A DNA stretch of 64,000 nucleotides from Vibrio navarrensis (lineage in GTDB: Bacteria; Pseudomonadota; Gammaproteobacteria; Enterobacterales; Vibrionaceae): contig NZ_CP065217.1 in the NCBI RefSeq assembly GCF_015767675.1, positions 372,001-436,000 of the forward strand. Direction: 5' to 3'. The position numbers and the translations under genes are program-made. The notes below the pieces were generated by a model. It made no database searches and was not told where the DNA came from. It saw only the letters and a program-made list of their open reading frames with translations. Shown here in pieces: positions 50,816-59,982 of the stretch; position 1 is the first letter of the stretch; every line of letters starts with the position of its first letter.

Positions 50816-51031
50816 TTAGTACAGGCGAACGCGACGAGCGTTTTCGCGAGCTAGCTTCTTAGCGTGACGCTTTTGAGCTGCTGCTTTAGCGCGTTTGCGA
50901 ACTGTAGTTGGTTTTTCGTAGTGCTCACGACGACGCACTTCAGAAAGGATACCTGCTTTTTCGCAAGAGCGCTTGAAACGACGTAGAGCAACGTCGAACG
51001 GTTCGTTTTCACGTACTTTAACTACTGGCAT
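50816..51031 (-). CDS. rpsU: 30S ribosomal protein S21
   Basis: 71-residue basic protein needed for initiation on natural mRNAs, with the standard sequence [20 protein letters not shown] and an arginine/lysine-rich C-terminus. It leads the macromolecular synthesis operon rpsU-yqeY-dnaG-rpoD, which couples translation, replication and transcription. The promoter must lie in the 227 bases before the divergent tsaD. Confidence 0.98.
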
Positions 51032-51258
51032 ATGCCTTTCACCTCAGGGGTTATTCGTTAGCGCTGGTAATAAACAGACAAATCACTAGCGATTGGTCTC
51101 TAACCAGCTTGATCAAAAATGGTGCGGAATTTTAATCCGATCACAATGGCTTTGTAAAGCCTTTTGTCGACTATTGTCTGTACAAAATTTGTTTGTCAGA
51201 GCCCAGCGAGGTAATATGTCGCCAATTTTCAATTAGCACTAAGCATACCGAGAACACC

Positions 51259-52278
51259 ATGCGCATTATCGGCATTGAAACCTCCTGTGACGAAACAGGC
51301 ATCGCCATTTATGACGACGAGAAAGGCTTGCTAGCCCACCAACTCTATAGCCAGATTAAACTGCACGCCGATTACGGTGGTGTGGTGCCTGAGCTGGCCT
51401 CCCGTGATCATGTAAAAAAAACCATTCCGCTGATCAAAGAAGCGCTCAAGGAAGCCAATCTGACCGCAAAAGAGATTGATGGTGTGGCGTACACCGCAGG
51501 CCCAGGTCTGGTTGGTGCGTTATTAGTTGGCGCGACGATTGGACGCAGCCTCGCTTACGCGTGGGGCGTGCCCGCCGTGCCCGTGCATCATATGGAAGGC
51601 CATTTGCTTGCGCCAATGTTGGAAGAGAACCCGCCGCCGTTTCCGTTTGTGGCGGTGTTGGTTTCTGGTGGTCATTCGATGATGGTGGAAGTTAAAGGCA
51701 TCGGTGAGTACAAAATCTTAGGCGAATCGATCGATGACGCAGCAGGTGAAGCATTCGATAAAACCGCCAAGCTGATGGGGCTGGACTATCCAGGGGGGCC
51801 GTTATTGTCCAAGTTGGCGGAAAAAGGCACTCCAGGTCGATTTAAATTTCCCCGTCCCATGACAGATCGCCCAGGGTTAGACATGAGTTTTTCAGGTCTT
51901 AAAACGTTCACCGCCAATACCATTGCGGCCAACGGGGATGATGAGCAGACTCGTGCCGACATCGCCTTGGCGTTTGAAGAGGCGGTGTGTGAAACCTTGG
52001 CGATAAAATGCAAACGTGCTCTTGAGCAAACGGGCATGAAGCGTATTGTGATTGCGGGCGGGGTGAGTGCCAACAAACGCTTGCGCGCTGAGTTAGCAAA
52101 ATTGGCTAAGAAAATAGGCGGTGAAGTCTATTATCCGCGCACCGAATTTTGCACCGACAACGGAGCGATGATCGCCTATGCCGGTATGCAACGTCTGAAA
52201 AACAATGAAGTGTCAGATTTAGCGGTTGAGGCGCGTCCGCGCTGGCCGATCGATACACTGACGGCAATTGAACAATAA
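51259..52278 (+). CDS. tsaD: tRNA threonylcarbamoyladenosine transferase TsaD
   Basis: Transfers threonylcarbamoyl to A37 of tRNAs that read ANN codons, working with TsaB and TsaE. The ATG at 51259 (339 residues, [20 protein letters not shown]) is the family start; 22 open codons upstream lack homology. The metal-binding HMEGH has H111 and H115. It diverges from rpsU, the same arrangement as in E. coli. Confidence 0.97.
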   Translation: MRIIGIETSCDETGIAIYDDEKGLLAHQLYSQIKLHADYGGVVPELASRDHVKKTIPLIKEALKEANLTAKEIDGVAYTAGPGLVGALLVGATIGRSLAYAWGVPAVPVHHMEGHLLAPMLEENPPPFPFVAVLVSGGHSMMVEVKGIGEYKILGESIDDAAGEAFDKTAKLMGLDYPGGPLLSKLAEKGTPGRFKFPRPMTDRPGLDMSFSGLKTFTANTIAANGDDEQTRADIALAFEEAVCETLAIKCKRALEQTGMKRIVIAGGVSANKRLRAELAKLAKKIGGEVYYPRTEFCTDNGAMIAYAGMQRLKNNEVSDLAVEARPRWPIDTLTAIEQ

Positions 52279-52285
52279 CAGAGAC

Positions 52286-52315
52286 AAACGGTCGCAAAGG
52301 CGGCCGTTTTTATCA
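52286..52315 (+). terminator. Terminator after tsaD
   Basis: AAACGGTCGC pairs with GCGGCCGTTT (one G-T pair), then T residues. Confidence 0.82.
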
Positions 52316-52331
52316 GTCAAAAGGGTAATAA

Positions 52332-53147
52332 ATGAAGACATTCGAGATTGATGGTCACCAGATGGCGTATCAGGATGTGGGCCAAGGTCCTGTTTTGCTG
52401 TTTGGTCATAGCTATTTATGGGACAGCGAAATGTGGGCACCACAAATTGAGTGGCTAAGCCAATCCTATCGCTGCATCGTGCCTGAACTGTGGGCGCACG
52501 GGCAATCACAGGCGGCGCCAGCGAACTGCCATTCATTGGGTGATTACGCGCGTCATGTGTTGGCCTTGATGGACCATTTAGCCATTGAGCAGTTTTCTGT
52601 TGTTGGCTTATCCGTCGGCGGCATGTGGGGGGCGGAGTTAGTCTCGCAGGCACCTGCGCGGGTCAAGTCTTTGGTACTGATGGATACCTTTATTGGTCTG
52701 GAACCTGAAGTGACGCATAAAAAATATTTCTCCATGTTAGACGCTATTAGCCAAAGCCAACTGGTGCCGCCACCAATAGTTGAAGCGGTGGTGCCGCTGT
52801 TTTTCGCCAACGATGCGAAAGAGAAAAATCCTCAGTTGGTTGATGATTTTACACAAAAACTTGCCTCTCTTTCCGGAGAACAAGCGGTGCAAGTAGCAAG
52901 AGTGGGACGCATGGTATTTGGTCGCAGAGATGTGATTGAAGATGCTGAGAACTTTGCCTTGCCGACGCTTATTGCTGTGGGTAGAGAAGATAAGCCGCGT
53001 CCGGTGTTCGAGTCCTATCTGATGAAAGATGTGATCACGGCTAGCCAATTAATCGAGATCCCCAATGCAGGCCACATTAGCAATCTGGAGCAGCCAGAGT
53101 TTGTTAACCGTATGCTGAGCGATTTTTTTGCGCAGGTTTATGCCTAA
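52332..53147 (+). CDS. Alpha/beta-fold hydrolase
   Basis: 271 residues of the alpha/beta hydrolase fold. The oxyanion segment is LLFGHSYLWDSEMW, the nucleophile is Ser94 in GLSVGG, and the general-base histidine is in NAGHISNLEQ near 248. The acid is probably the aspartate in VGREDKPRPVF. The substrate is not evident; esterase, thioesterase or dienelactone-type activity are all possible. It follows the tsaD terminator and stands alone. Confidence 0.8.
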   Translation: MKTFEIDGHQMAYQDVGQGPVLLFGHSYLWDSEMWAPQIEWLSQSYRCIVPELWAHGQSQAAPANCHSLGDYARHVLALMDHLAIEQFSVVGLSVGGMWGAELVSQAPARVKSLVLMDTFIGLEPEVTHKKYFSMLDAISQSQLVPPPIVEAVVPLFFANDAKEKNPQLVDDFTQKLASLSGEQAVQVARVGRMVFGRRDVIEDAENFALPTLIAVGREDKPRPVFESYLMKDVITASQLIEIPNAGHISNLEQPEFVNRMLSDFFAQVYA

Positions 53148-53211
53148 ATGTGTCAAAAGCAGCGGGCTGATGTTGAGGTCGCTGCTTTAAATCGTTGTTG
53201 AGCATCCGTGA

Positions 53212-53820
53212 TTACGGTTTGGGGAAAGGCAATTTTTTTTCGCCGATTTTCGGCTCTTCACCAGTAAAAAGGCGGCGGATATTTTGATGATGGCGCAGCA
53301 CAATCAAGCAGCACAGCATGCCGACAGGTAAGGTGTAATGAGGTTTGATCATCCACGTATAAAATGGTGCAAGCAGTACGGTGATGAGCGCGGCCAGTGA
53401 AGAATAGCGAAACAGCAATGCCACCGTCAGCCAAGTGACCATGATCATCGCAGTCAAATCAAGGCCGATGGGCGCGATCGCGCCAAGTGCGGTAGCCACA
53501 CCTTTACCACCTTGAAAATGAAAGAAAATTGGGTACATATGGCCTAAACAAGCCGCAATGGCAATCACGCCAAGTAAGATGGGGTCGATACCGAAGTAGT
53601 AACCGCTCCACACCGGAATGGTGCCTTTGAGCATGTCACAGAGCAAAACAGCGGCTGCGGCACCTTTTCCGCCAATGCGCAGCACATTGGTCGCGCCAGG
53701 GTTATTGGAACCCACACCTCGTGGATCAGGCAATCTTAGCAGACGACAAATCAGTACCGCACTGGAGACAGAGCCCAGTAGGTAGGCGATGATGGTCATT
53801 GTCACTGCCAGTGCGTCCAT
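53212..53820 (-). CDS. plsY: Acyl-phosphate:glycerol-3-phosphate acyltransferase
   Basis: Membrane enzyme that starts phospholipid synthesis by moving an acyl chain from acyl-phosphate to glycerol-3-phosphate. The 202 residues contain the three cytoplasmic-loop motifs: [12 protein letters not shown] near 37-48, [14 protein letters not shown] near 95-108 and [20 protein letters not shown] near the end. About five membrane spans are seen. It diverges from folB. Confidence 0.96.
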   Translation of the reverse strand: MDALAVTMTIIAYLLGSVSSAVLICRLLRLPDPRGVGSNNPGATNVLRIGGKGAAAAVLLCDMLKGTIPVWSGYYFGIDPILLGVIAIAACLGHMYPIFFHFQGGKGVATALGAIAPIGLDLTAMIMVTWLTVALLFRYSSLAALITVLLAPFYTWMIKPHYTLPVGMLCCLIVLRHHQNIRRLFTGEEPKIGEKKLPFPKP

Positions 53821-53944
53821 GTGAGTACCTAAATATTTGGAAATTAATGCTCATTTTTCGCGTAGTTGCTATCATAGCGCGATTGCGAAAATAATACGAT
53901 GAATTTACCCCAAACGGGTATCCGACCTCTAATAAGGACAGAAC

Positions 53945-54304
53945 ATGGCGCTGGACAAAGTGTTTATTGAACAGTTGGAAGTGATCACCACCATAGGTGT
54001 GTACGACTGGGAGCAGGAGATCAAACAGAAGCTGGTGCTGGATATTGAGATGGCTCACGACAATCGCCCTGCTGGCAAAAGCGACGATGTGTGTGACGCG
54101 CTCGATTACGCCAAAGTGAGCGAGGCCGTGCTGACACATATCGAAGGTGGTCGTTTTCTGTTGGTCGAACGTGTCGCCGAAGAAGTGGCTGAGTTGATCA
54201 TGAGCCGTTTTAACGTCCCTTGGATTCGTATCCGTCTGGCCAAGCCCGGAGCCGTGCCACAGGCACGCGCGGTGGGCGTTATCATTGAACGAGGTCAGGC
54301 ATGA
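53945..54304 (+). CDS. folB: Dihydroneopterin aldolase
   Basis: Cleaves dihydroneopterin to 6-hydroxymethyl-dihydropterin in folate synthesis. The 119 residues show the FolB pattern: DKVFIEQLEVITTIGVYDWE, with the conserved YDWE, and KVSEAVLTHIEG. The stop overlaps folK by 4 bases, so product and next enzyme are made together. Confidence 0.95.
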   Translation: MALDKVFIEQLEVITTIGVYDWEQEIKQKLVLDIEMAHDNRPAGKSDDVCDALDYAKVSEAVLTHIEGGRFLLVERVAEEVAELIMSRFNVPWIRIRLAKPGAVPQARAVGVIIERGQA

Positions 54305-54783
54305 ACACCGCGTATATCGGCGTGGGTAGCAATCTAGAGCGAGAGAAACACGCCAGCGCAGCTTGGCAAGAGTTGGCGGCATTGGGCAGTGATTTACGCG
54401 TTTCGCCGATATACGAATGTGCTGCGGTCGGTTTTGATAGCCATCCTTTTTTTAACTTTGTTATTCAGCTCAATACTGACCTCGCACTGCCGGAGTTTGT
54501 CGCACGTTTGCGCGCGATCGAACATAAGTGGGGTCGAGATACGAATGCGCAAAAATTTCAAGATCGCACCTTAGATCTCGATATTGTGTTGTTTGGCGAC
54601 TGCATTTGCGCGCAAAATCCGCAGTTGCCTCGCAGCGATATTTTTAAATATCCTTTTGTCATTCAACCTTTGTATGATTTGCAACCGGAGTTGACCATTC
54701 CGGGTGATGGCCGAACCGTCGAGCAAATTTGGCGCAGTGCAAAGGATCTCGACTCTTTGCAAAAAATTGATTTTTCATTATAA
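54301..54783 (+). CDS. folK: HPPK, 6-hydroxymethyl-dihydropterin pyrophosphokinase
   Basis: Pyrophosphorylates the FolB product for dihydropteroate synthase. The 160 residues have MNTAYIGVGSNLEREKH at the start, VSPIYECAAVG and the signature DRTLDLDIVLFGD. It starts at an ATGA overlap with folB. Many bacteria carry a second folK elsewhere; this copy is the folB-linked one. Confidence 0.93.
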   Translation: MNTAYIGVGSNLEREKHASAAWQELAALGSDLRVSPIYECAAVGFDSHPFFNFVIQLNTDLALPEFVARLRAIEHKWGRDTNAQKFQDRTLDLDIVLFGDCICAQNPQLPRSDIFKYPFVIQPLYDLQPELTIPGDGRTVEQIWRSAKDLDSLQKIDFSL

Positions 54784-54798
54784 AAAACCGAGTAAACC

Positions 54799-55602
54799 AT
54801 GAGTTATTTTGAAGCGTTTGTGTTGGCTTTGATCCAAGGCCTAACGGAGTTTTTGCCGATTTCCAGTTCGGCGCATTTAATTTTGCCCTCGGCGATTTTT
54901 GGCTGGGCAGATCAAGGATTGGCTTTCGATGTCGCTGTGCATGTAGGGACGTTGGCCGCAGTGGTCATCTACTTCCGCCATGAAGTGATCACGCTGTTTT
55001 CGGCTTTGTTCGCCTCCATTTTCAAAGGGGATCGCAGCAAAGAAGCGAAGTTGGCGTGGATGATCGTGCTGGCAACCATTCCTGCCTGTATTTTTGGCTT
55101 ATTGATGAAAGATGTGGTTGAAGTTTACTTACGCAGCGCTTATGTGATCGCAACCACGACCATCATATTCGGCTTGTTGCTGTGGTGGGTTGATAAGAAT
55201 GCCACGCTGCTCAATGATGAGTATCAAGCGGGTTGGAAAAAAGCGCTCTTTATCGGCCTTGCTCAAGCAGTGGCCATTATACCTGGCACTTCTCGCTCAG
55301 GAGCCACCATTACCGCAGCGCTTTATCTTGGTTTTACCCGTGAGGCGGCGGCGCGTTTCTCTTTCTTAATGTCGATCCCGATTATTACCTTGGCGGGTTC
55401 TTACCTTGGTTTGAAACTCGTCACTAGCGGTGAGCCTGTGCATGTTGGTTTCTTACTGACCGGGATTATCACCTCATTTTTCAGTGCTTATCTGTGTATC
55501 CATCTGTTTTTGAAGATGATCTCACGCATGGGTATGATGCCATTTGTGATTTATCGTTTGATTCTGGGCGTCGGTTTGTTTGCCTACCTGCTCAGCGCTT
55601 AA
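54799..55602 (+). CDS. uppP: Undecaprenyl-diphosphatase UppP (BacA)
   Basis: Recycles undecaprenyl diphosphate to the monophosphate lipid carrier; overproduction gives bacitracin resistance. The 267-residue, multi-span protein has both signatures, [10 protein letters not shown] (17-26) and [18 protein letters not shown] (about 158-175). It follows folK after 15 bases and probably shares the transcript. Confidence 0.96.
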   Translation: MSYFEAFVLALIQGLTEFLPISSSAHLILPSAIFGWADQGLAFDVAVHVGTLAAVVIYFRHEVITLFSALFASIFKGDRSKEAKLAWMIVLATIPACIFGLLMKDVVEVYLRSAYVIATTTIIFGLLLWWVDKNATLLNDEYQAGWKKALFIGLAQAVAIIPGTSRSGATITAALYLGFTREAAARFSFLMSIPIITLAGSYLGLKLVTSGEPVHVGFLLTGIITSFFSAYLCIHLFLKMISRMGMMPFVIYRLILGVGLFAYLLSA

Positions 55603-55630
55603 GTGTTTAGTTAGCTCAAGCTCAATGTAA

Positions 55631-55665
55631 AAGGCCCGCGGATTGCGATCCGCGGGCCTTTTTCT
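55631..55665. terminator. Strong terminator between uppP and cca
   Basis: A 13-base-pair stem AAGGCCCGCGGAT/ATCCGCGGGCCTT followed by TTTCTT on the plus strand, with a T run on the minus strand as well. It probably serves both convergent genes. Confidence 0.93.
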
Positions 55666-55691
55666 TGCACTCTATGGTCTGCTTTATGACA

Positions 55692-56912
55692 CTAGCGGCC
55701 AAGCGCGTTAGCCACCGCTGCAATGCGCCGTTTTTCCAGTTCATCGCGAATCGCAGAACCTTTGAAACCCGCGTCGATCACCGTTTGCACCTCAACGGAT
55801 AACGCGGCTTGGTATGCACGCATCATGAGTTCTGACTGCGGATAAGGTTCGTTCTCCAGCCCTTTTCTACCGGCATGATCCGCCTCGCAGCACAATAGGA
55901 TTTCCTTTAATCGCTCCGCCTTGCGCCACACATCAAAACCATTGAGGATCTTGATGATGGTTGCTGGTTTAAGTTCAGCGGCGCGGTGAATGTTAGAGTG
56001 TTGCTGACAGACTAACAGCGCCAAATCGCGAAACTCATTGGGAATGCGCACTCTTTCACAAAGGCGTTGGATCAGTTTTTGTCCGGTGTGGCAGTGCAGC
56101 TTATGGCTTGGCCACTCCTCTTTGGGAGTCACGCCTTTGCCTAAATCGTGCACTTGCGCGGCGAAACGGACCACAGGCGATGGGCTGCGCCTGGCGGCTT
56201 GCTCAGCGACCAGTAAGGTATGAATGCCCGTATCAATTTCCGGGTGCCACTTTTCTGGCTGAGGCACGCCAAACAGAGCGTCGATTTCTGGCAGCACGAC
56301 CGCCAAGGCGCCGCACTCTCGCAGTACTTGCAGAAAAACTTGCGGCGCGTCGCTATTGAGCGACTTGAACCACTCCTGCCAAACTCGTTCGGCAGTTAAG
56401 GCTTGCAGCTCACCGGATTCTACGATGTTTTTCATGAGCGCCATCGTCTCCTCGGCGACACGAAAACCCTGCGGCGCGAGTTTGGCGGCAAAGCGTGCCA
56501 CGCGCAGAACGCGCAGCGGATCTTCGGTAAATGCGCTGGAGACATGCCTTAATAGTTTATCGGCGAGATCTTGCTGTCCGCCATAAGGGTCGATGATCTG
56601 GCCTTGCGCATCCATCGCCATAGCATTGATCGTCAGGTCACGACGCAGGAGATCTTCTTCCAAGGTCACCTCTGGCGAGAAAAAGCACTCAAAGCCTTTA
56701 TAACCGGCCGAGGTTTTTCGTTCAGTACGCGCGAGGGCATATTCCTGTTTGGTTTTGGGGTGCAGAAATACCGGAAAATCGCTGCCAACGGCGGTGTAAC
56801 CGGCACTGAGCATCGCTTCGGCGGTTGCGCCGACCACGACCCAATCGTTATCGTAAACCGGGATTTGCAGTAATTGGTCTCGGACTGCGCCACCGACTAA
56901 GTAAACTTCCAC
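55692..56912 (-). CDS. cca: CCA-adding enzyme (tRNA nucleotidyltransferase) with HD domain
   Basis: Adds or repairs the CCA end of tRNA. The GTG at 56912 gives 406 residues and starts VEVYLVGGAVRDQLL, aligned with the family N-terminus; a GAGGTC site precedes it. The in-frame ATG at 56948 is an alternative but lacks homology. The GGAVRD motif and the catalytic D21-x-D23 pair (YDNDW) are seen, and the C-terminal HD domain (VHDLGKG) is present, as in gammaproteobacterial class II enzymes with phosphatase activity. It diverges from the gspAB gene. Confidence 0.94.
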   Translation of the reverse strand: MEVYLVGGAVRDQLLQIPVYDNDWVVVGATAEAMLSAGYTAVGSDFPVFLHPKTKQEYALARTERKTSAGYKGFECFFSPEVTLEEDLLRRDLTINAMAMDAQGQIIDPYGGQQDLADKLLRHVSSAFTEDPLRVLRVARFAAKLAPQGFRVAEETMALMKNIVESGELQALTAERVWQEWFKSLNSDAPQVFLQVLRECGALAVVLPEIDALFGVPQPEKWHPEIDTGIHTLLVAEQAARRSPSPVVRFAAQVHDLGKGVTPKEEWPSHKLHCHTGQKLIQRLCERVRIPNEFRDLALLVCQQHSNIHRAAELKPATIIKILNGFDVWRKAERLKEILLCCEADHAGRKGLENEPYPQSELMMRAYQAALSVEVQTVIDAGFKGSAIRDELEKRRIAAVANALGR

Positions 56913-57008
56913 GTGTGACCTCGAATAATTGCTGATCTGACTGGACATTGTAGCAAGCAATGGTACTTTGCTCCCTATTGAAATGAGCCCGTTGCGTTTG
57001 GATTGTGT

Positions 57009-59135
57009 ATGTATAAGGACTTTTTTGGCTTTTCCGAGTTGCCATTTTCGATTGTGCCGAACTCGCGTTATCTCTATTTGAGTCAACGTCATCGTGAAGC
57101 CATCACCCATTTACAGGCAGGACTGGGCGACGGTGGTGGTTTTGCCATGCTGACTGGCGAAGTGGGGACAGGCAAAACCACCGTGGCCAAATCGATGTTG
57201 GCGAACTTAGGTGAAAATAAATGCGCCGCGCTGCTACTCAATCCGACCTTCTCCAGCTTGGAACTGCTCGAAGCGATTTGTGATGAGTTCAATCTCAGCT
57301 ACCCGCAGCAGGCGAGCCTCAAGCAACTCCATCAGATCATCCATCAGTTTTTATTGCGAAACCACCAGATGGGAAGGCAAACACTACTGGTGATCGATGA
57401 AGCGCAACACCTCGCGGTGGAGGTATTGGAACAACTGCGCCTGCTCACCAACTTAGAAACCGAGAGCAGTAAATTGCTCAAAGTGTTGCTGGTCGGACAG
57501 CCTGAGCTACAAAAGCTGCTGCAAACTACCCAACTGCGTCAATTAGCCCAACGCATTACGGGCCGCTACCATTTGTTACCCTTGGATGAGCGAGAGACGG
57601 CCGACTACATCGCTTTTCGTCTGCATACCGCCGGAGGTGACAAGCAACTGTTTGACCGCAGTTCGACCACGTTGATTGCCAAATACAGTCACGGTATTCC
57701 GCGTTTGATTAACTTGATTTGCGATAAAGCGCTGCAATTGAGTTTCTACCAAAGTACGCTGCTGGTGTCCAAAACCAATGTGCATAAAGCGTGTGAAGAG
57801 GTGATGCAGTTTCAGGCGCAAATCTATCAGCAGCCACAAATAGGCCGCTCCACAACAAGATGGGCAAAAAGTGCCGTGGCGCTGAGCGTCATCGCGCTGC
57901 TGGCAAGCGGTGGTTACTGGTACACCACGCAGCTAAGCCCAAATCAAGCCGCAGTGGCTAGCGATGTTGAGCCCGATGCACCAAGCAGCGCTCTCGTGAT
58001 TGAACAAGCGCCGTCAGAGGATATCGTCGATTTGCTAATGGTTCGGCAAGATCCGCAGCAGGCGCTAAGTGAGCTGTATCAAGTGTGGGGATATCAGGCG
58101 AGTGAGCAAGACAGCTTGTGTCTTAATGCACCATTGTCGGTATTTCGTTGTGCTCGCTTGCAGAGTAATTGGCAGGAGATAGTGCAGGCCAACCGTCCAG
58201 TGGTGTTAACGCTACAGCAGCAGAATCAGCGTGGGTATGTGGTGCTTTGGCGCGTGCAGCATGAGTGGGCTGAGGTGCTCAATGGCGATGCGCGCCTGCG
58301 AGTACCAGTGAGCGAACTGCTCACTTTGTGGCGCGGAGAAACGATGGCTATTTGGCGTGCGCCGCTGCGTGACACCTTAAAGCTCAACATGAGCGGCGAA
58401 GCGATTGCGCAATTGGACCAGCTACTGGCGAAAGCGCTCAATGATGATCCGCTAGGCGGTGAGCACTTTGATAGCGCGCTGCAACGCCGTGTGGAATGGT
58501 TCCAACAGTGGCAGGGGATTGGTGTCGATGGCATCGCCGGGCCGAATACCTTGTCGCGTTTGCAGCAGTTAGTTCAATTGAGCGCGCCGAGTTTACAGCA
58601 AGGGGCTGAGTTAGACGAACAAGAGAAGGTGGCGCAACGCGTGAGCTATCCGCCGTTCGGTTATCTATCACCGTTACCCAGAACTTTTCCGCAGGCGTCG
58701 CTGGTAGAAGCCAAACCTACGCCTATACTGCTCACGCAAAATGCCTCTTCACCCGCGCAACCGAGCGTGGATAAGGCGCAAGACTTACTCGATAACTTAG
58801 ATCTCTCAGGTTTTTCACCAGAATTGGCGATGAAAGTGGAAAGTGCGTTGGCATCGCCATCACCCGAACTCAGCCAGACAACACAAGGGGAAGTGCATTC
58901 GCTGGAAATGGAAGCGGCACGCTGGCGCGGGCGTTTACCGGCGCTGAATCTGCAATCGCATATTTACTCCAATGACAGCCAACGACGCTGGTTGAAGATC
59001 AATGGTACAGAGTATCGCCAAGGCGATTGGATTGAGCAGCAAGTCAAGCTGGTCGAAATTTTACCTCAGTCGATTGTGGTGGAGTTTGACGGTGAGAAGA
59101 TCGCCATTCCGGCTCTGTATGAGTGGAAGGGATGA
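57009..59135 (+). CDS. GspA-GspB fusion protein (type II secretion assembly)
   Basis: 708 residues from the ATG at 57009. Domains in order: ExeA-type AAA ATPase with Walker A GEVGTGKTT (50-58) and Walker B LLVIDEA (126-132); one membrane span (about 288-306); a cysteine-peptidase-like region; a peptidoglycan-binding domain (about 490-520, WQGIGVDGIAGPNTLSRLQQ); a Pro/Ser-rich linker; and a C-terminal GspB/ExeB domain (about 640-708, LPALNLQSHIYSNDSQRRW). In Aeromonas separate ExeA and ExeB proteins help the secretin pass the cell wall. Here the two are one chain. No other gsp gene is adjacent. Confidence 0.88.
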   Translation: MYKDFFGFSELPFSIVPNSRYLYLSQRHREAITHLQAGLGDGGGFAMLTGEVGTGKTTVAKSMLANLGENKCAALLLNPTFSSLELLEAICDEFNLSYPQQASLKQLHQIIHQFLLRNHQMGRQTLLVIDEAQHLAVEVLEQLRLLTNLETESSKLLKVLLVGQPELQKLLQTTQLRQLAQRITGRYHLLPLDERETADYIAFRLHTAGGDKQLFDRSSTTLIAKYSHGIPRLINLICDKALQLSFYQSTLLVSKTNVHKACEEVMQFQAQIYQQPQIGRSTTRWAKSAVALSVIALLASGGYWYTTQLSPNQAAVASDVEPDAPSSALVIEQAPSEDIVDLLMVRQDPQQALSELYQVWGYQASEQDSLCLNAPLSVFRCARLQSNWQEIVQANRPVVLTLQQQNQRGYVVLWRVQHEWAEVLNGDARLRVPVSELLTLWRGETMAIWRAPLRDTLKLNMSGEAIAQLDQLLAKALNDDPLGGEHFDSALQRRVEWFQQWQGIGVDGIAGPNTLSRLQQLVQLSAPSLQQGAELDEQEKVAQRVSYPPFGYLSPLPRTFPQASLVEAKPTPILLTQNASSPAQPSVDKAQDLLDNLDLSGFSPELAMKVESALASPSPELSQTTQGEVHSLEMEAARWRGRLPALNLQSHIYSNDSQRRWLKINGTEYRQGDWIEQQVKLVEILPQSIVVEFDGEKIAIPALYEWKG

Positions 59136-59150
59136 GCGTAGAGAAAGATA

Positions 59151-59177
59151 AAAATCAGGCCGCAATCGCGGCCTGAA
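59151..59177 (-). terminator. Terminator after the SH3-domain gene
   Basis: CAGGCCGC/GCGGCCTG stem with a T run on the minus strand; the same hairpin lies 16 bases after the gspAB stop and may serve both. Confidence 0.82.
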
Positions 59178-59186
59178 CGTTTCGCA

Positions 59187-59798
59187 TTATGTCCAGCCTG
59201 ACGGGGACTTCTTACGGCGTGGGATCAAGTGAGGCAAGATCAAGCCAAATAACAAACCACCACCCGCGACACCGCCGCCATACATAAAGTATTTCAATAG
59301 CAGATCGTCTTTCTGGGTATCCAGTTTGGCGCGCAGTTGGCGATTTTCCGTTTGAACAGCGGTGAGCTGCTCGCTGATTTCGCCATACTTCATCTCCAGT
59401 TCGGAAATTTGTTGATTACGGTTTTCCAGTGAATCGACCAAGCCCGCTTTCTCGGTGTCGGCACTTTGGCGCGCGTTGGCCAGTTGTGCTTTCACATCTT
59501 TAAGCTCTTTTTCCAGACGCGGAAGGCGAATCGCCATGCTTTCTTGGCGAGTGATAAATTTCGTTTGAACCCAGCCTTTACGGCCGCGTTCATCAACCAC
59601 TTCGCTGTAGCCTGTCTCGCTGTTGCTTTGCAGCAGTTGTACTTTACTGCCTGCATCAATACTTCCGATGATGCGGAAAGTGTTGTTTGGTCCTGAGTGC
59701 ATATAGGTAAACAGTTCATCTGCAATGTAGCGGTCTTGTGCGAAAAGTGACGGCACAGAAAAGACAGTCAGCAAAACCGTAACGATGAGTTTTTTCAC
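59187..59798 (-). CDS. ygiM: SH3-domain membrane protein, YgiM type (TIGR04211)
   Basis: 203 residues: a signal peptide (about 1-20), a bacterial SH3 domain (about 22-85, RYIADELFTYMHSGPNNTFR), a coiled coil (about 90-165) and a C-terminal membrane span (about 170-192) with a basic tail RRKKSPSGWT. The family is found beside cca and ygiF in enterics, as here. Its role is undefined; cell wall or envelope sensing is a fair guess from the SH3 domain. Confidence 0.88.
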   Translation of the reverse strand: MKKLIVTVLLTVFSVPSLFAQDRYIADELFTYMHSGPNNTFRIIGSIDAGSKVQLLQSNSETGYSEVVDERGRKGWVQTKFITRQESMAIRLPRLEKELKDVKAQLANARQSADTEKAGLVDSLENRNQQISELEMKYGEISEQLTAVQTENRQLRAKLDTQKDDLLLKYFMYGGGVAGGGLLFGLILPHLIPRRKKSPSGWT

Positions 59799-59886
59799 AA
59801 TAAATCCCTTAACGATTTCTTTAGAGTCGGCGATAAATGCCCCGATGGACGAATAGTAAAAAGTTTCCCAAACTCATGCAACAAAG

Positions 59887-59907
59887 AAGGGAGGCAAAGC
59901 CTCCCTT
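59887..59907 (-). terminator. Terminator after the phosphate transporter gene
   Basis: AAGGGAGGC-N3-GCCTCCCTT stem with T-rich sequence (TTCTTTG) following on the minus strand. Confidence 0.75.
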
Positions 59908-59982
59908 AATGTGCGTTTGAGTCAAATATGACAAGGTGCTTACAAAATCTGTCCTTGCTTTACATATTTCTGACGCTTTGTG

